64,000 nt of DNA from Tropicimonas sp. IMCC34043 (lineage in GTDB: Bacteria; Pseudomonadota; Alphaproteobacteria; Rhodobacterales; Rhodobacteraceae): assembly GCF_003390845.1 (NCBI RefSeq), contig NZ_QMEK01000001.1, forward strand, positions 1,364,001-1,428,000. The letters run 5' to 3'. Of this stretch, positions 44,453 through 54,099 are shown in pieces. Positions within the stretch are counted from its first letter, which is position 1. Each line of letters begins with the position of its first letter. The translations under genes were made by a program, and so were the position numbers. Below the pieces are notes generated by a model. That model was not told the DNA's origin. It worked only from the letters and a program-made list of their open reading frames with translations, and did no database searches.

Positions 44453-45136
44453 TCAGCGACGGGCGCGGCGGCGCGCGGCGGCGACGGCAAGGGCCAGGGC
44501 GGCCGCGCCAAGCAGCGGGGCCGAGGCCGGAAGCGGGACTGGCGCGGTCGTGTCGGCGGTCACGACCGTCAGGCTCGCATAGTCGATCGCATAGGACTCG
44601 TACTGGGCGAGGCCAAAGTCGCTTTCAGGCGAGATCGCCAACACATTGCCGGAGCCGAAGTTCAGATCGCCCAGGTCGATCGAAAAGGTCAGTGTCGTGA
44701 TCGCACGCTGGTTGATCGTGCTGCCGATCACCACCGGCTCGTGATAGGTGCCGATCAGGGTGCCGTTCAGGGCGAATGTCGCCCCGACGTTGGCATCGCC
44801 GCCACCCGAGGGCTCGATGTAGATGTCGATGCCCGCCACGCGGATCTCGACACTGGCCGAGGTGGCCGTCAGCCCGCCAAGATCGAGCGGGCCGAAGGCG
44901 AGCGTGACCGTGCCGAGCGTGCCGAGGACATCGGTGCCGGCCGGATCGCCCGGGCTGGAGTTGTCAAAGCTCGGGATCGTCGCAAAGGCGCCAGCGGCGC
45001 ATTCGCTGGCCCCCGCGCCCAGCCCGAAGCAATCGGCATCGCCGACGGTCTGGGTCACGGTGGTGGCGCTGGCGGACGATGCCGCAAGCGTCGACAGAAA
45101 AGCGGCAAGGCCTGCGAGCGAAAGAACTGATTTCAT
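44453..45136 (-). CDS. Secreted protein with VPLPA-CTERM sorting signal
   Basis: A 227-residue protein: signal peptide (about 1-24, SLAGLAAFLSTLAASSASA), a beta-rich Gly/Ser/Thr body, and a C-terminal sorting region PVPLPASAPLLGAAALALAV followed by RRRARR. The V-P-L-P-A motif, hydrophobic helix and basic tail define VPLPA-CTERM, the rhodobacterial form of PEP-CTERM processed by an exosortase and linked to extracellular polysaccharide. No exosortase gene is in the window. AGGAGG precedes the ATG. It probably forms an operon with the tail-collar protein. Confidence 0.88.
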   Translation of the reverse strand: MKSVLSLAGLAAFLSTLAASSASATTVTQTVGDADCFGLGAGASECAAGAFATIPSFDNSSPGDPAGTDVLGTLGTVTLAFGPLDLGGLTATSASVEIRVAGIDIYIEPSGGGDANVGATFALNGTLIGTYHEPVVIGSTINQRAITTLTFSIDLGDLNFGSGNVLAISPESDFGLAQYESYAIDYASLTVVTADTTAPVPLPASAPLLGAAALALAVAAARRRARR

Positions 45137-45220
45137 ATCGTATCCTCCTGAACCGATGCTGCGCCCGCCGCAGTGACGGGGCGAGCGGCCATGGTTCATT
45201 GGTGGAACGTCCCTGCAAAG

Positions 45221-45240
45221 CCTGCGCAATTTCGCGCAGG
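45221..45240. terminator. Hairpin between holC and the VPLPA-CTERM gene
   Basis: CCTGCGC and GCGCAGG form a perfect 7-bp stem around AATTTC. It lies beyond the holC stop and 85 bp before the next ATG on the same strand. It could end the holC transcript or serve as an operator; there is no T-run. Confidence 0.4.
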
Positions 45241-45288
45241 GCGCGAGCACCCCGGGCCGTCAAAAGCCCGCAAGTTCGCCTCAATGCG

Positions 45289-45786
45289 TCAGGATTCGGC
45301 CTTCATCTGCCAGCGGCCCGCATCCTCGGACCAGTATTGCGCCGATACCCCGGCGCCGGTCAGCGCTTTCCACTGGCCGCGGGCGTGCTGGACCGCGGCC
45401 GGATCGTGGCCGTCGAAAAGGATGCAGACACGTTCAAGGCGCGCGGCCTCGGCGGCCGCGACGGCGGCTCCGTCGATCGCGATGAGGCAGGCCGCGCCGT
45501 TCGGTGGAGGCGCTTCGCCCGCCTCGCCCAGGGTGCCGAGCAGCACGGGCTGGTCCTCATCGTGCGGCCCGCCCTCCAGCCCGTGAGGCAGGAACTCTTC
45601 CTCGGGCCCGAGCCACAGCTTCTGGTCGAGCCAGTCAAGCCGCGCCGCGTCGCTGCTGCGCACCATGACACGCCAGCCGCGTTGCAGCGACCGGTCGAGC
45701 AGCAGGTGCAGGGTCGCCTCAAGGGGTTGGCGCGTCAGGTGATAGAACAGCACCTGCCCCGTGTGTTTTTCCAATGCCTTACTCAT
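45289..45786 (-). CDS. holC: DNA polymerase III chi subunit
   Basis: A 165-residue clamp-loader accessory protein that links DNA polymerase III to single-strand binding protein. Features of alphaproteobacterial HolC are visible: VLFYHLTRQPLEATLHLLLD near the start, RGWRVMVRSSDAARLDWLDQ, KLWLGPEEEFLPHGL, and ERVCILFDGHDPAAVQHARG. The ATG at 45786 adds a short lead (MSKALEKHTG) before the conserved start. In many proteobacteria holC directly follows pepA; here pepA is 9.8 kb away with the sugar operon in between. Confidence 0.9.
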   Translation of the reverse strand: MSKALEKHTGQVLFYHLTRQPLEATLHLLLDRSLQRGWRVMVRSSDAARLDWLDQKLWLGPEEEFLPHGLEGGPHDEDQPVLLGTLGEAGEAPPPNGAACLIAIDGAAVAAAEAARLERVCILFDGHDPAAVQHARGQWKALTGAGVSAQYWSEDAGRWQMKAES

Positions 45787-45957
45787 GCAACTTCGACCTT
45801 GTTGCGCCCATCGGCCGGGATATCCGCATACATATGGCCTAGAGGATCGCCTCAGGCCGCGCAATGCCGGTGTCCGGGCGCACCTTCGGCGACAAGCGGC
45901 TGTCGGCCCTGCGCTTTGGCTTCGCTGGCCATGTCGAGGCGCCGAAGCTGCGCCGGC

Positions 45958-46983
45958 TCAGCCGCGCCGGCCCGATCCGCCCAGCCGGGCCGTCGACCCC
46001 CGTACCACCAGCTCGTTCGGCAGCACGGTCTGCCGGCTTGGCAGATCGAGCCCGAGGATCAGTGGCAGCAGCATGTTGACCGCCGAGCGCCCCATCTCCT
46101 GCAGGGGCTGCCGAACCGTCGTCAGTGGCGGATGCATCTGATGGGCCAGCGGAATGTCGTCGAAACCGACGACCGAGATATCCTGCGGCACTTGCAGCCC
46201 GGCCTCGCGGATCGCCGCCATGGCGCCAAGCGCGCTGAGATCGTTTGCGGCAAAGATCGCCGTCGGCCTTTGCGGCAGCGCCAGCAACTGGTTGGCCGCA
46301 TCGAATCCGCCCCTCTGGGCAAAGTTGCCCTCGGTGACCAGCCATGGATCGGGATCGAGCGACATCTGCGCGACGCTGTCGCGACAGGCCTGCAGCCGGG
46401 CGCGGGCCGAGCTTAACCGCATGTTGCCGGTAATGAAGCCGATCCGATGGTGGCCAAGCTCGGCCAGATGCCGAACCGCCAGCAGCCCGCCCTGATAGCT
46501 GTCCGAGATCACCGAAGGATAAGGCGAATCATCGGTCTGGGTATCGACCGTGACCACCGGCACCGCGGCACCGGCCAGCGTATCGAGATACTCGGACGTG
46601 TAGGGCAGGATCGCGATCACCCCGTCGGTGATCTGCTGCAGCAGGCTGACGACTTTGCCGGGAGGGGCGCTGTCGTCGGCGGGCAGCGAATAGGCCAGCA
46701 TCTCGTAGCCGGCATTCCGCGCCGTGCTGCCAATGCCCAACACCAGATCGGCCGCGAAGGGCGTGTGAAGCTGCACCACCACGCCAATGATCCGGGTGCG
46801 CCCCGTCGACAGTTTTTGCGCCAGCGGATTGACGACATAGCCCATTTCGTCGGCAATGCGCAGGATGTCCTCGCGCGTCTTCGCCGAAACACCGGGCTGA
46901 TTGTTGATCGCACGCGAGGCGGTCATCCGCGAGACGCCGGCGACCTTCGAGACCTCTGCGAGCGTTGCGGGTCGTTTTTTCAC
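45958..46983 (-). CDS. LacI-family repressor of the sugar uptake operon
   Basis: A 341-residue regulator: N-terminal helix-turn-helix (ATLAEVSKVAGVSRMTASRA, residues 6-25, then INNQPGVSAKTREDILRIAD) and a sugar-binding domain (RIIGVVVQLHTPFAADLVLG, DTQTDDSPYPSVISDSYQGG, FAANDLSALGAMAAIREAGL). I chose the GTG at 46983 because GGGAGG lies about eight bases upstream; a GTG at 47001 gives six more residues. It is divergent from the ABC operon and should bind the GTAACGTTAC operator there, releasing it when a xylose- or oligosaccharide-type inducer binds. Confidence 0.92.
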   Translation of the reverse strand: MKKRPATLAEVSKVAGVSRMTASRAINNQPGVSAKTREDILRIADEMGYVVNPLAQKLSTGRTRIIGVVVQLHTPFAADLVLGIGSTARNAGYEMLAYSLPADDSAPPGKVVSLLQQITDGVIAILPYTSEYLDTLAGAAVPVVTVDTQTDDSPYPSVISDSYQGGLLAVRHLAELGHHRIGFITGNMRLSSARARLQACRDSVAQMSLDPDPWLVTEGNFAQRGGFDAANQLLALPQRPTAIFAANDLSALGAMAAIREAGLQVPQDISVVGFDDIPLAHQMHPPLTTVRQPLQEMGRSAVNMLLPLILGLDLPSRQTVLPNELVVRGSTARLGGSGRRG

Positions 46984-47265
46984 GCTCTGCCCTCCCCTCA
47001 CCTGACCATCTCACCCAACCGCACCTGAAACCCGATCCCGGGCTGCGGTGCCACTCTTCTGCAGCGCGAACCGCGCGCCCAGCCCACAGAGGTGCCAGAC
47101 CGCCCTGGCCGCGCCGCTCGCCCGCGATAGCATCGGAAAGCGCGCAGTTCCTCCTGTTTCGCGTGCAGCTGGCAGAAACTTTCCCGCCTGCAGTTCTGCG
47201 GCATCGAGCGCGCTGCCCCGCGTTTTTCTTCCACTGCTGATCGGCAATCGGTGCTGCTGCGTGGC
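46984..47265. other. Intergenic region upstream of the sugar operon promoter
   Basis: About 280 bp between the regulator start and the operon promoter. It should hold the regulator's own promoter; I see no convincing box pair, hairpin or small gene in it. Confidence 0.4.
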
Positions 47266-47294
47266 TTGACACACCGTAACGTTACCGATACCGT
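47266..47294 (+). promoter_or_regulatory. Promoter with LacI-type operator in the spacer
   Basis: A perfect -35 box TTGACA (47266-47271) and TACCGT (47289-47294) are 17 bp apart. The perfect palindrome GTAACGTTAC (47276-47285), with the central CpG typical of LacI-family sites, lies between them, so bound repressor would block polymerase. Transcription should start near 47301, about 40 bp before the first gene. Confidence 0.78.
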
Positions 47295-47339
47295 AGCACA
47301 TGTGACCCAAAGACTCAAGTCACCGCATGGGAGGAAGAC

Positions 47340-48629
47340 ATGCAATCCAGAGATACCGCCAAGCGCGCAAAGCTGCTGTGCAGCGCCCTTGTCGCCGGGC
47401 TGCTGCCGCTTGCAGGCAACGCCCAGGACACCAAGGAAATCACGTCGTGGGACTTGCAGACCCAGGACCGTACCGTCGCGAATATCCGCGCCGGGATGGA
47501 CCGGTTCGAGGCCGCGAACCCCGGCTACAAGGTCGTCGATTCCCACTTTGCCAACGATGCCTACAAGACCAAGCTGAAGATCGCCTTTGGCGCCAACCAG
47601 CCGCCGTGCGTCTTTGCCTCCTGGGGCGGCGGACCGCTGCGGGAATACATCAGGGCCGGCGAGGTCGTGGATCTGTCGCCCTACCTCGACGCGAATCCGG
47701 CGGTTAAGGGCTATTTCATGCCGGCCAGCTATACGCCGGTGACCTTCGAGGGCGACATCTATGGCCTTCCGGCACGCGGCACCTCGATCGGCGTCATCCT
47801 CTACAACAAGGAAATCTTCGAGAAACTCGGCCTGACCCCGCCCGCGACCTGGGGCGAGCTGATGAATGTTTCCAAGGTCCTGAACGAGAATGGCATCGCC
47901 CCCTTCGCGCTGGCCAACAAGTCCAAATGGCCCGGCTCGATGTTCTATGTCTATCTCGTCGACCGCATCGGCGGACCCGAGGTGTTCCTGGCCGCAGCCG
48001 ACCGCCAGCCCGGCGGCAGCTTCGAGGACCCGGCCTTTATCCAGGCAGGCGAGATGCTGCAGGATCTGGTCAAGGCCGACGGCTTTGCCCGCGGCTTCAA
48101 CGGCCTCGACTATGACATCGGCGGCTCGCGCCGGCTGCTCTACTCCGGCCGCGCGGCCATGGAGCTGATGGGCAACTGGGAGATTGGCACGATCGCCAAT
48201 GAAAACCCCGAATTCCTGGGCAAGCTCGGCTTCTTCCCCTTCCCCGCAGTCGAAGGCGGCAAGGGCGATCCCGCCAATGTCGTCGGCACCCTCGGCGACA
48301 ACTACATCAGCATTTCAACGCAATGCCCCTATCCGGATGCGGCCTTCGACCTGCTGGTGAAGCTCACCGACCAGACCTCGACCGAGGAACAGCTTCTGGA
48401 CAACATCGTCTCGCCGGTTCTCGGGATCGAGGTCGGGGATCCGACCCTGCAGGGTGTAATCGACCTTGTCGGCAAGGCGCCGAGCGTCCAGCTCTGGTAC
48501 GATCAGGAACTGCCGCCGACCCTGGCCGAGGTCCACAAGGACACGACCCAGCAATTGTTCGGCCTGTCGATCACCCCCGAGGAAGCGGCTGCCACGATGG
48601 AAGCCGCGGCCAAGGCGGAAGCGAACTGA
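47340..48629 (+). CDS. Sugar ABC transporter, periplasmic binding protein (family 1)
   Basis: A 429-residue binding protein with a signal peptide (about 1-29, LLCSALVAGLLPLAGNAQ) and the family 1 fold: SWDLQTQDRTVANIRAGMDR, VFASWGGGPLREYIRAGEVV, GDIYGLPARGTSIGVILYNK, ALANKSKWPGSMFYVYLVDR and FPAVEGGKGDPANVVGTLGD. Aromatic residues at WGGG, YLPARG-like and MGNWEIG positions fit sugar stacking. GGGAGGAAG precedes the ATG. First gene of a six-gene operon with permeases, ATPase, GH3 glycosidase and xylose isomerase, suggesting a xyloside or xylo-oligosaccharide ligand. Confidence 0.9.
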   Translation: MQSRDTAKRAKLLCSALVAGLLPLAGNAQDTKEITSWDLQTQDRTVANIRAGMDRFEAANPGYKVVDSHFANDAYKTKLKIAFGANQPPCVFASWGGGPLREYIRAGEVVDLSPYLDANPAVKGYFMPASYTPVTFEGDIYGLPARGTSIGVILYNKEIFEKLGLTPPATWGELMNVSKVLNENGIAPFALANKSKWPGSMFYVYLVDRIGGPEVFLAAADRQPGGSFEDPAFIQAGEMLQDLVKADGFARGFNGLDYDIGGSRRLLYSGRAAMELMGNWEIGTIANENPEFLGKLGFFPFPAVEGGKGDPANVVGTLGDNYISISTQCPYPDAAFDLLVKLTDQTSTEEQLLDNIVSPVLGIEVGDPTLQGVIDLVGKAPSVQLWYDQELPPTLAEVHKDTTQQLFGLSITPEEAAATMEAAAKAEAN

Positions 48630-48745
48630 TCCTTCCCTGAGCGGGTGCGGGGCCATGCCCTGTGCCCATTCCCCCCTCCCCTCCCTGCCGGTCGCCGTTC
48701 GAACAGAGCGGCGACCGGACCCCTCACCATGGAAAGGCGGTTCCG

Positions 48746-49681
48746 ATGTCTGTCGGTGAAGCGGTTACGGCAGCCGAGAAGTTACGCCGGTCGCGCGCCG
48801 GATCGCGGCGGCTGCACAAGGCGGCTCCGACGATCTTCCTCGCCCCTGCAATCCTGCTGCTTATGGTTTTCCTGCTCTATCCGCTGCTTTCGAGCTTCCG
48901 GCTGTCGCTGCTGGACTGGAACGGCCTGGGCGACGGTGCAAGATTCATCGGCCTGCAGAACTGGGTGCGGCTGGCGCATGATACGGTGTTCTGGAATTCG
49001 GCCTGGAACAACATCCTGCTCGCGTTCTTTTCGGTCGTGGTCCAGTTGCCCATCGCCGTCGTGCTGGCGGTCGTGCTCGATGAGGCATCCAAGGGCTCAC
49101 GCCTGCTCAAGATACTGTATTTCCTGCCGCTTCTGATGTCGAGCGTGGCGCTAGGCGTGCTTTTCAAGAACGTCTATGACCCGAACTTCGGTCCGATCAA
49201 CGGCATCCTCGGTGCGATGGGCCTCTATTCCTGGACCCAGGACTGGCTGGGCGATCCCAACTTCGCGCTCGGGTCGGTGATCGCGGTGGTCTGCTGGCAG
49301 AACATCCCGTTCTACATGGTGCTGTTTCTGGCCGCACTGTCGTCCTTCCCGCGCGAGATCACCGAGGCCGCGCGGCTCGACGGCGCCACGGGGCGCACGA
49401 TCTTCTGGCGGCTCAAGCTGCCGCACCTTCAGGGCACGTTCCGGACCGCTGTCCTGCTCGCCGTGATCGGGTCGATGCGCTACTTCGACCTGATCTATGT
49501 GATGACCGGCGGCGGACCCGAGAATGCCTCGGAGGTCATGGCGACCTACATGTATCGCACGGTCTTCAACTCGTTCGAGCTCGGCTATGGCAGCACGGTC
49601 GCCTCGGCCATGTTCCTGATCATCATGGTCATCGCCGCAGTGTCGCTGCGCATCTCCAAACGCTTCGAGACGGAGGTCTAG
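48746..49681 (+). CDS. Sugar ABC transporter permease (MalF/UgpA-like)
   Basis: A 311-residue permease with six membrane helices (for example [20 protein letters not shown] and [12 protein letters not shown]) and the ATPase-contacting EAA loop [20 protein letters not shown] near residue 212. The ATG at 48746 follows AAAGGCGG. The 116-bp gap after the binding protein gene is large for this operon, but no terminator hairpin is clear there. With the next gene it forms the heterodimeric channel. Confidence 0.93.
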   Translation: MSVGEAVTAAEKLRRSRAGSRRLHKAAPTIFLAPAILLLMVFLLYPLLSSFRLSLLDWNGLGDGARFIGLQNWVRLAHDTVFWNSAWNNILLAFFSVVVQLPIAVVLAVVLDEASKGSRLLKILYFLPLLMSSVALGVLFKNVYDPNFGPINGILGAMGLYSWTQDWLGDPNFALGSVIAVVCWQNIPFYMVLFLAALSSFPREITEAARLDGATGRTIFWRLKLPHLQGTFRTAVLLAVIGSMRYFDLIYVMTGGGPENASEVMATYMYRTVFNSFELGYGSTVASAMFLIIMVIAAVSLRISKRFETEV

Positions 49682-49684
49682 ACC

Positions 49685-50518
49685 ATGGCAAACCGCAATT
49701 TCCAGCCTGCCCGCGTCGCGATCCCGGTCCTCGGACTGTTCTGGCTCGCGGTCACGACCCTGCCCTTCATCTTCGTGGTCTTCACCAGCATGAAGACCCT
49801 GCAGGAGACCTATACCAACCCGGTCTGGGCAATGCCCGAACAGCTCAACCTGTCGAACTATATTCAGGTGCTGCAGGGATCGTTCCTGATCTACCTGCGC
49901 AACAGCCTGTTCGTGATTTCAGTCTCGGTGGTGCTGATCGTTCTGGTCAGTTCCATGGCGGCCTTTGCGCTGGCGCGGCTGAAGTTCCGCCTGAACGGCC
50001 CGCTGTTCGGCCTGATCGTCGCCGGCATGATCGTACCGCTTCATGTCACGCTGGTGCCGGTCTATCTGATGATCCGCACCGCCGGGCTTTATGACACGCT
50101 GTTTGCGCTGATCGGCCCCTATGTGGCGACCAGCCTGCCGATATCCGTCTTCATCCTGACCGAGTTCATGCGCCAGGTCCCGAAGGAACTTGAAGAGGCG
50201 GCGCGGCTCGACGGCTGCGGGCCATTCAAGATCTTTGCCCGCATCTTCTTCCCGCTGTCGGGTCCCGGCATCGCGACCGTCGCGATCTACAACGGGATCA
50301 TGCTCTGGAACGAATTCGTCTTCGCCTATGTGCTGACCTCGTCGCCCGACAAGCGCACGCTGCCACTCGCGGTCTGGGACTTCCAGGGCCAGTACGCATC
50401 CGACATCCCGGCGGTTCTTGCCGTCGTCACCCTCAGCACCCTCCCGCTGATCATCGTCTACGCGATCGGTCAGGAGCGCATCGTCAACGGCATGATGGCC
50501 GGATCGCTCAAGGGCTAG
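49685..50518 (+). CDS. Sugar ABC transporter permease (MalG/UgpE-like)
   Basis: A 277-residue permease with six helices. The EAA loop is [20 protein letters not shown] near residue 163, and [21 protein letters not shown] after the first helix is typical of MalG partners. The start lies three bases after the previous stop, so the two permeases are translationally coupled. Confidence 0.94.
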   Translation: MANRNFQPARVAIPVLGLFWLAVTTLPFIFVVFTSMKTLQETYTNPVWAMPEQLNLSNYIQVLQGSFLIYLRNSLFVISVSVVLIVLVSSMAAFALARLKFRLNGPLFGLIVAGMIVPLHVTLVPVYLMIRTAGLYDTLFALIGPYVATSLPISVFILTEFMRQVPKELEEAARLDGCGPFKIFARIFFPLSGPGIATVAIYNGIMLWNEFVFAYVLTSSPDKRTLPLAVWDFQGQYASDIPAVLAVVTLSTLPLIIVYAIGQERIVNGMMAGSLKG

Positions 50519-50530
50519 GGAGGAACACAT

Positions 50531-51679
50531 ATGACCAGTATCACCTTGAAGAACGTCGCGAAACGCTTTGGCCAGGTCTCGGTCCTGCAAGACATCGACC
50601 TCGACATCGCCGAGGGAGAATTCTGCGTGTTCCTCGGGCCCTCGGGCTGCGGGAAATCCACCCTGCTGCGCATGATCGCGGGGATCGAGGCCACCTCGGC
50701 GGGCGAGCTTCGGATCGCCGGCGAGTTGATGAACGACGTCGAACCCGCCGACCGGCGCGTTGCGATGGTGTTCCAGAACTATGCGCTTTATCCCCACATG
50801 AGCGTCTACGAGAACATGGCCTTCGGCCTGCGTCAGGCCAAGACGCCCAAGCCCGAGATCGACGCCCGCGTGCGGGCCGCCGCCCAGACGCTTCAGATCG
50901 AGCCGCTGCTCGACCGCCGGCCAAAGGAACTGTCCGGCGGCCAGCGTCAGCGCGTTGCCATCGGCCGCGCCATCGTCCGCCATCCGGCCGTGTTCCTGTT
51001 CGACGAACCGCTCAGCAACCTCGATGCGGCGCTGCGTGTGCACATGCGCACCGAGATCGCCAATCTTCACCGCGATTTCCCCGAAGCAAGCATGGTCTAT
51101 GTGACTCACGACCAGACCGAGGCCATGGCGCTGGCCGACAAGATCGTGTTGCTGCGGGCCGGCCCCGAGGTCAGGACCAGAGGCTCCATCGCCCAGGTCG
51201 GCGCGCCGCTGGAGCTGTACCATCGCCCGGCCAATCTGTTCGTCGCAGGCTTCCTTGGCTCGCCCTCGATGAACTTCCTGCCGGCCGAGCTGGTGGGCGC
51301 CGACGCCGATGGCGCCAATGTCCGGCTTGCCAGCGGCGAAACCCTGCGGGTGGCGGTCGATGCGGGTGGCCTTGCCACCGGCACCGCCCTGACGCTTGGC
51401 CTGCGACCCGAACACATGCGCCTTGCCGAAGGCTCCGACAGCCAGGCGATCCGCCGCCGCGTCCGGGCGGTCGAGAACTTTGGCGAATACAGCTACCTGT
51501 TTCTATCGGAAAGCAGCGACGAGCCGCTGATTGCCAAGATCTCTGGGGACATGCTCGACATCCCCGACGCGCCGATCGCGCTGCACGTCGATCCCGCCGA
51601 ATGCCACCTCTTCGACACCAAGGGCGATGCGCTGCCTCACACCACCGCTGCGGCACCCCAAGCCGCCCGAATGGACTGA
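50531..51679 (+). CDS. Sugar ABC transporter ATPase (UgpC/MalK/MsmK-like)
   Basis: A 382-residue ATPase: Walker A GPSGCGKSTLLRMIAGIE near residue 37, Q-loop FQNYALYPHMSVYENMAFGL, signature LSGGQRQRVAIGRAIVRHP, Walker B VFLFDEPLSNLDAALR and switch His in VTHDQTEAMALADK. A C-terminal OB-type regulatory domain follows (residues 240-380, FLGSPSMNFLPAEL, LGLRPEHMRLAE). AGGGAGGAACACAT leads to the ATG. Such ATPases often serve several sugar importers, but this one is clearly part of the operon. Confidence 0.95.
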   Translation: MTSITLKNVAKRFGQVSVLQDIDLDIAEGEFCVFLGPSGCGKSTLLRMIAGIEATSAGELRIAGELMNDVEPADRRVAMVFQNYALYPHMSVYENMAFGLRQAKTPKPEIDARVRAAAQTLQIEPLLDRRPKELSGGQRQRVAIGRAIVRHPAVFLFDEPLSNLDAALRVHMRTEIANLHRDFPEASMVYVTHDQTEAMALADKIVLLRAGPEVRTRGSIAQVGAPLELYHRPANLFVAGFLGSPSMNFLPAELVGADADGANVRLASGETLRVAVDAGGLATGTALTLGLRPEHMRLAEGSDSQAIRRRVRAVENFGEYSYLFLSESSDEPLIAKISGDMLDIPDAPIALHVDPAECHLFDTKGDALPHTTAAAPQAARMD

Positions 51680-51684
51680 TCCAC

Positions 51685-54096
51685 ATGACCGACCTTTACA
51701 AAGATCCCGCACAACCCGTCTCCGCCCGTGTCGAAGACCTGCTGGGGCGCATGACGCTGGCCGAAAAGATCGGCCAGATGCATGCGCTGTGGCTGATCCT
51801 CGAGGCCGACGGCCGCCACCAGATCCGCTCCGACCAGTTCACCGGCGCAGCCGACCCCGAAACGCTGCGCGAGGTGCTCGCCGCCGGACTTGGCCAGATC
51901 ACCCGCCCGCTTGGCACTCGCAGCATCGACGCCGCCGAAGGCGTTCGGGCGCTGAACCATCTGCAGAAGTTCATGGTCGAGCAGACCCGGCTTGGCATCC
52001 CGGTGATGTCGCACGAGGAATGCCTGTCGGGGATGATGGCCGCAGGCGCAACGCTGTTTCCCTCGGCGCTTGCCTTCGGCGCCACCTGGAACCCCGAGCT
52101 GATCGAACGCGTTGGCGAAGCCATCGGCGCCGAGGCCCGTTCGGTCGGTTGTCATCAGGGTCTTGCGCCGGTGCTCGACGTCGCCCGCGACGCCCGCTGG
52201 GGTCGCACCGAGGAGACCTTTGGCGAGGATCCCTATCTGGTCGGAACCCTTGCCAGCGCCTATGTCCGCGGCCTGCAGGGCGAAAAGCGCGACCTGCTGG
52301 CGACGCTGAAACACTATGCCGGCCATTCCTCCAGCGAGGGCGGTCGCAACCATGCCCCGGTCCACATGGGCTGGCGCGAATTGAACGACACCTTCCTGCT
52401 GCCCTTCGAGATGGCGGTAAAGCTGGCGAATGCGGGATCGGTGATGCCCGCCTACCATGACATCGACGGCGAACCGAGCCACGCCTCGCACCACCTGCTG
52501 ACCGAGGTGCTGCGCGACGCCTGGGGGTTCGACGGGCTGATCGTCGCCGATTATGTCGGCGTCAGCCTGCTGTACCAGCACCACGCGCTGGCCGCCGACG
52601 CGGCCGAAGCGGCGGCGCTGTCGTTCAACGCCGGGCTCGACATCGAACTGCCGGGCAACGACTGCGCCCGCGACCTGGCCGACGCGGTCGATCGCGGACT
52701 GATTTCCATCGACAAGATCGACGAGATCGTGCGCCGTGTCCTGACCGAGAAATTCCGCATCGGCCTGTTCGAAAACCCCTATGCCGATCCCGATGCGGTC
52801 GCGCTGCAGACGCCCGAGGCCGTCGCCATCGCCCGCGAGGTTGCCGAACAATCGGTGGTGATCCTCGACAACAACGGCATCCTGCCGCTGAAACCGCAGG
52901 CCAATGTGGCGGTGATCGGCCCGACTGCGGACGATCCGCTGGCGATGCTGGGCGACTACAGCTTTCCGGTGCATCTGATCACGAACGACCTGACCGGAGA
53001 CGCCTCAAGCGTCATCACACCGCTGAAGGGGCTGCAGGCAGCGCTCGGGGCGGATCGCGTCCGCTATGCCCGCGGCTGCAATATCCTTGACGCACGCCGC
53101 GCCGGGGCGCCGGTCTTCCCGGGCGATGTTGACGACGCCACCAGCCTTGAGCAGGCCTCGTCGCTTTCGACCCGGCTCGACATGATCCCCGAGGCGGTCG
53201 CCGCGGCCGAGGCCGCCGATGTGGCAATCGTCTGTGTCGGCGATCTTTCGGGCATCTTCCAGACCGGAACGGTGGGCGAGGGTTCGGATGTCGACAGCCT
53301 CGTTCTGCCCGGCGTCCAGCAACAGCTGCTCGACGCGGTGGTGGCCACCGGCACGCCCGTCGTCGTCGTGCTGACCAGCGGCAGACCCTATAACCTCGGC
53401 GGGCTCGAAGAGGTCGTCGCGGCCCAGGTCATGGCCTTCTTCGGCGGCCAGCAGGGCGGGCCCGCGCTTGCCTCGGTGTTGACGGGCGCGGTCGAGCCCT
53501 CGGGCCGGCTGACGCTGTCGATCCCGAAAAACGTTGGCGCCGTGCCCTATTTCTACAACCACAGCTTCAAAAGCTCGGGCACGCCCGTCGCCCAGCATTT
53601 CGGCAGCCGCTATCCCTTTGGCCACGGCTTGTCCTATACCGACTTTGCGTTTTCCGATCTGGCGCTCGACGCCGACACGGTCGATCTTGCCACCGGCGAG
53701 GTGCGGGTATCGTTCAGTGTCCGCAACACCGGGACCCGCGCAGGCGTCGCCGTACCGCAGCTTTATGTCCGCGACATGGTGGCGAGCTTCGTTCGGCCGG
53801 TGAAAGAACTGAAGGCCTTCGGCAAGGTCGCCCTCGCCGCAGGCGACGAGGCGCGTGTCACGTTTGCGGTGCCGACCGACATGCTCGGCTTCACCGGGTC
53901 GCAGGGCGCGCGGCTTGTCGAACCGGGCAGTTTCGAGTTGATGATCGGCGCATCGAGCGGCGACATCCGGCTGCGCACGCAGGTCGAGCTGACCGGCGCG
54001 ACCCGCGAGCTGCCAAGGGACTGGCGGATGCAGAGCCGGTTCGAAACCCTACCCGCCGACGCCCCCGCCGGGGCCGTCGCGATCACAGGAGAGTGA
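51685..54096 (+). CDS. GH3 family glycosidase, probably beta-xylosidase/beta-glucosidase
   Basis: An 803-residue glycoside hydrolase with the three-part GH3 layout: a TIM barrel (GQITRPLGTRSIDAAEGVRA, ARDARWGRTEETFGEDPYLV, LKHYAGHS), an alpha/beta sandwich and a C-terminal fibronectin-like domain. The nucleophile is probably Asp289 in GFDGLIVADYVGVSLL, and the acid/base Glu532 in TVGEGSDVDSLVLPG. No signal peptide, so it acts in the cytoplasm on imported oligosaccharides. Neighbouring xylose isomerase points to xylobiose or xylo-oligosaccharide substrates, though glucosides cannot be excluded. The start is five bases after the ATPase stop, with a weak ribosome site. Confidence 0.92.
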   Translation: MTDLYKDPAQPVSARVEDLLGRMTLAEKIGQMHALWLILEADGRHQIRSDQFTGAADPETLREVLAAGLGQITRPLGTRSIDAAEGVRALNHLQKFMVEQTRLGIPVMSHEECLSGMMAAGATLFPSALAFGATWNPELIERVGEAIGAEARSVGCHQGLAPVLDVARDARWGRTEETFGEDPYLVGTLASAYVRGLQGEKRDLLATLKHYAGHSSSEGGRNHAPVHMGWRELNDTFLLPFEMAVKLANAGSVMPAYHDIDGEPSHASHHLLTEVLRDAWGFDGLIVADYVGVSLLYQHHALAADAAEAAALSFNAGLDIELPGNDCARDLADAVDRGLISIDKIDEIVRRVLTEKFRIGLFENPYADPDAVALQTPEAVAIAREVAEQSVVILDNNGILPLKPQANVAVIGPTADDPLAMLGDYSFPVHLITNDLTGDASSVITPLKGLQAALGADRVRYARGCNILDARRAGAPVFPGDVDDATSLEQASSLSTRLDMIPEAVAAAEAADVAIVCVGDLSGIFQTGTVGEGSDVDSLVLPGVQQQLLDAVVATGTPVVVVLTSGRPYNLGGLEEVVAAQVMAFFGGQQGGPALASVLTGAVEPSGRLTLSIPKNVGAVPYFYNHSFKSSGTPVAQHFGSRYPFGHGLSYTDFAFSDLALDADTVDLATGEVRVSFSVRNTGTRAGVAVPQLYVRDMVASFVRPVKELKAFGKVALAAGDEARVTFAVPTDMLGFTGSQGARLVEPGSFELMIGASSGDIRLRTQVELTGATRELPRDWRMQSRFETLPADAPAGAVAITGE

Positions 54097-54099
54097 CCC

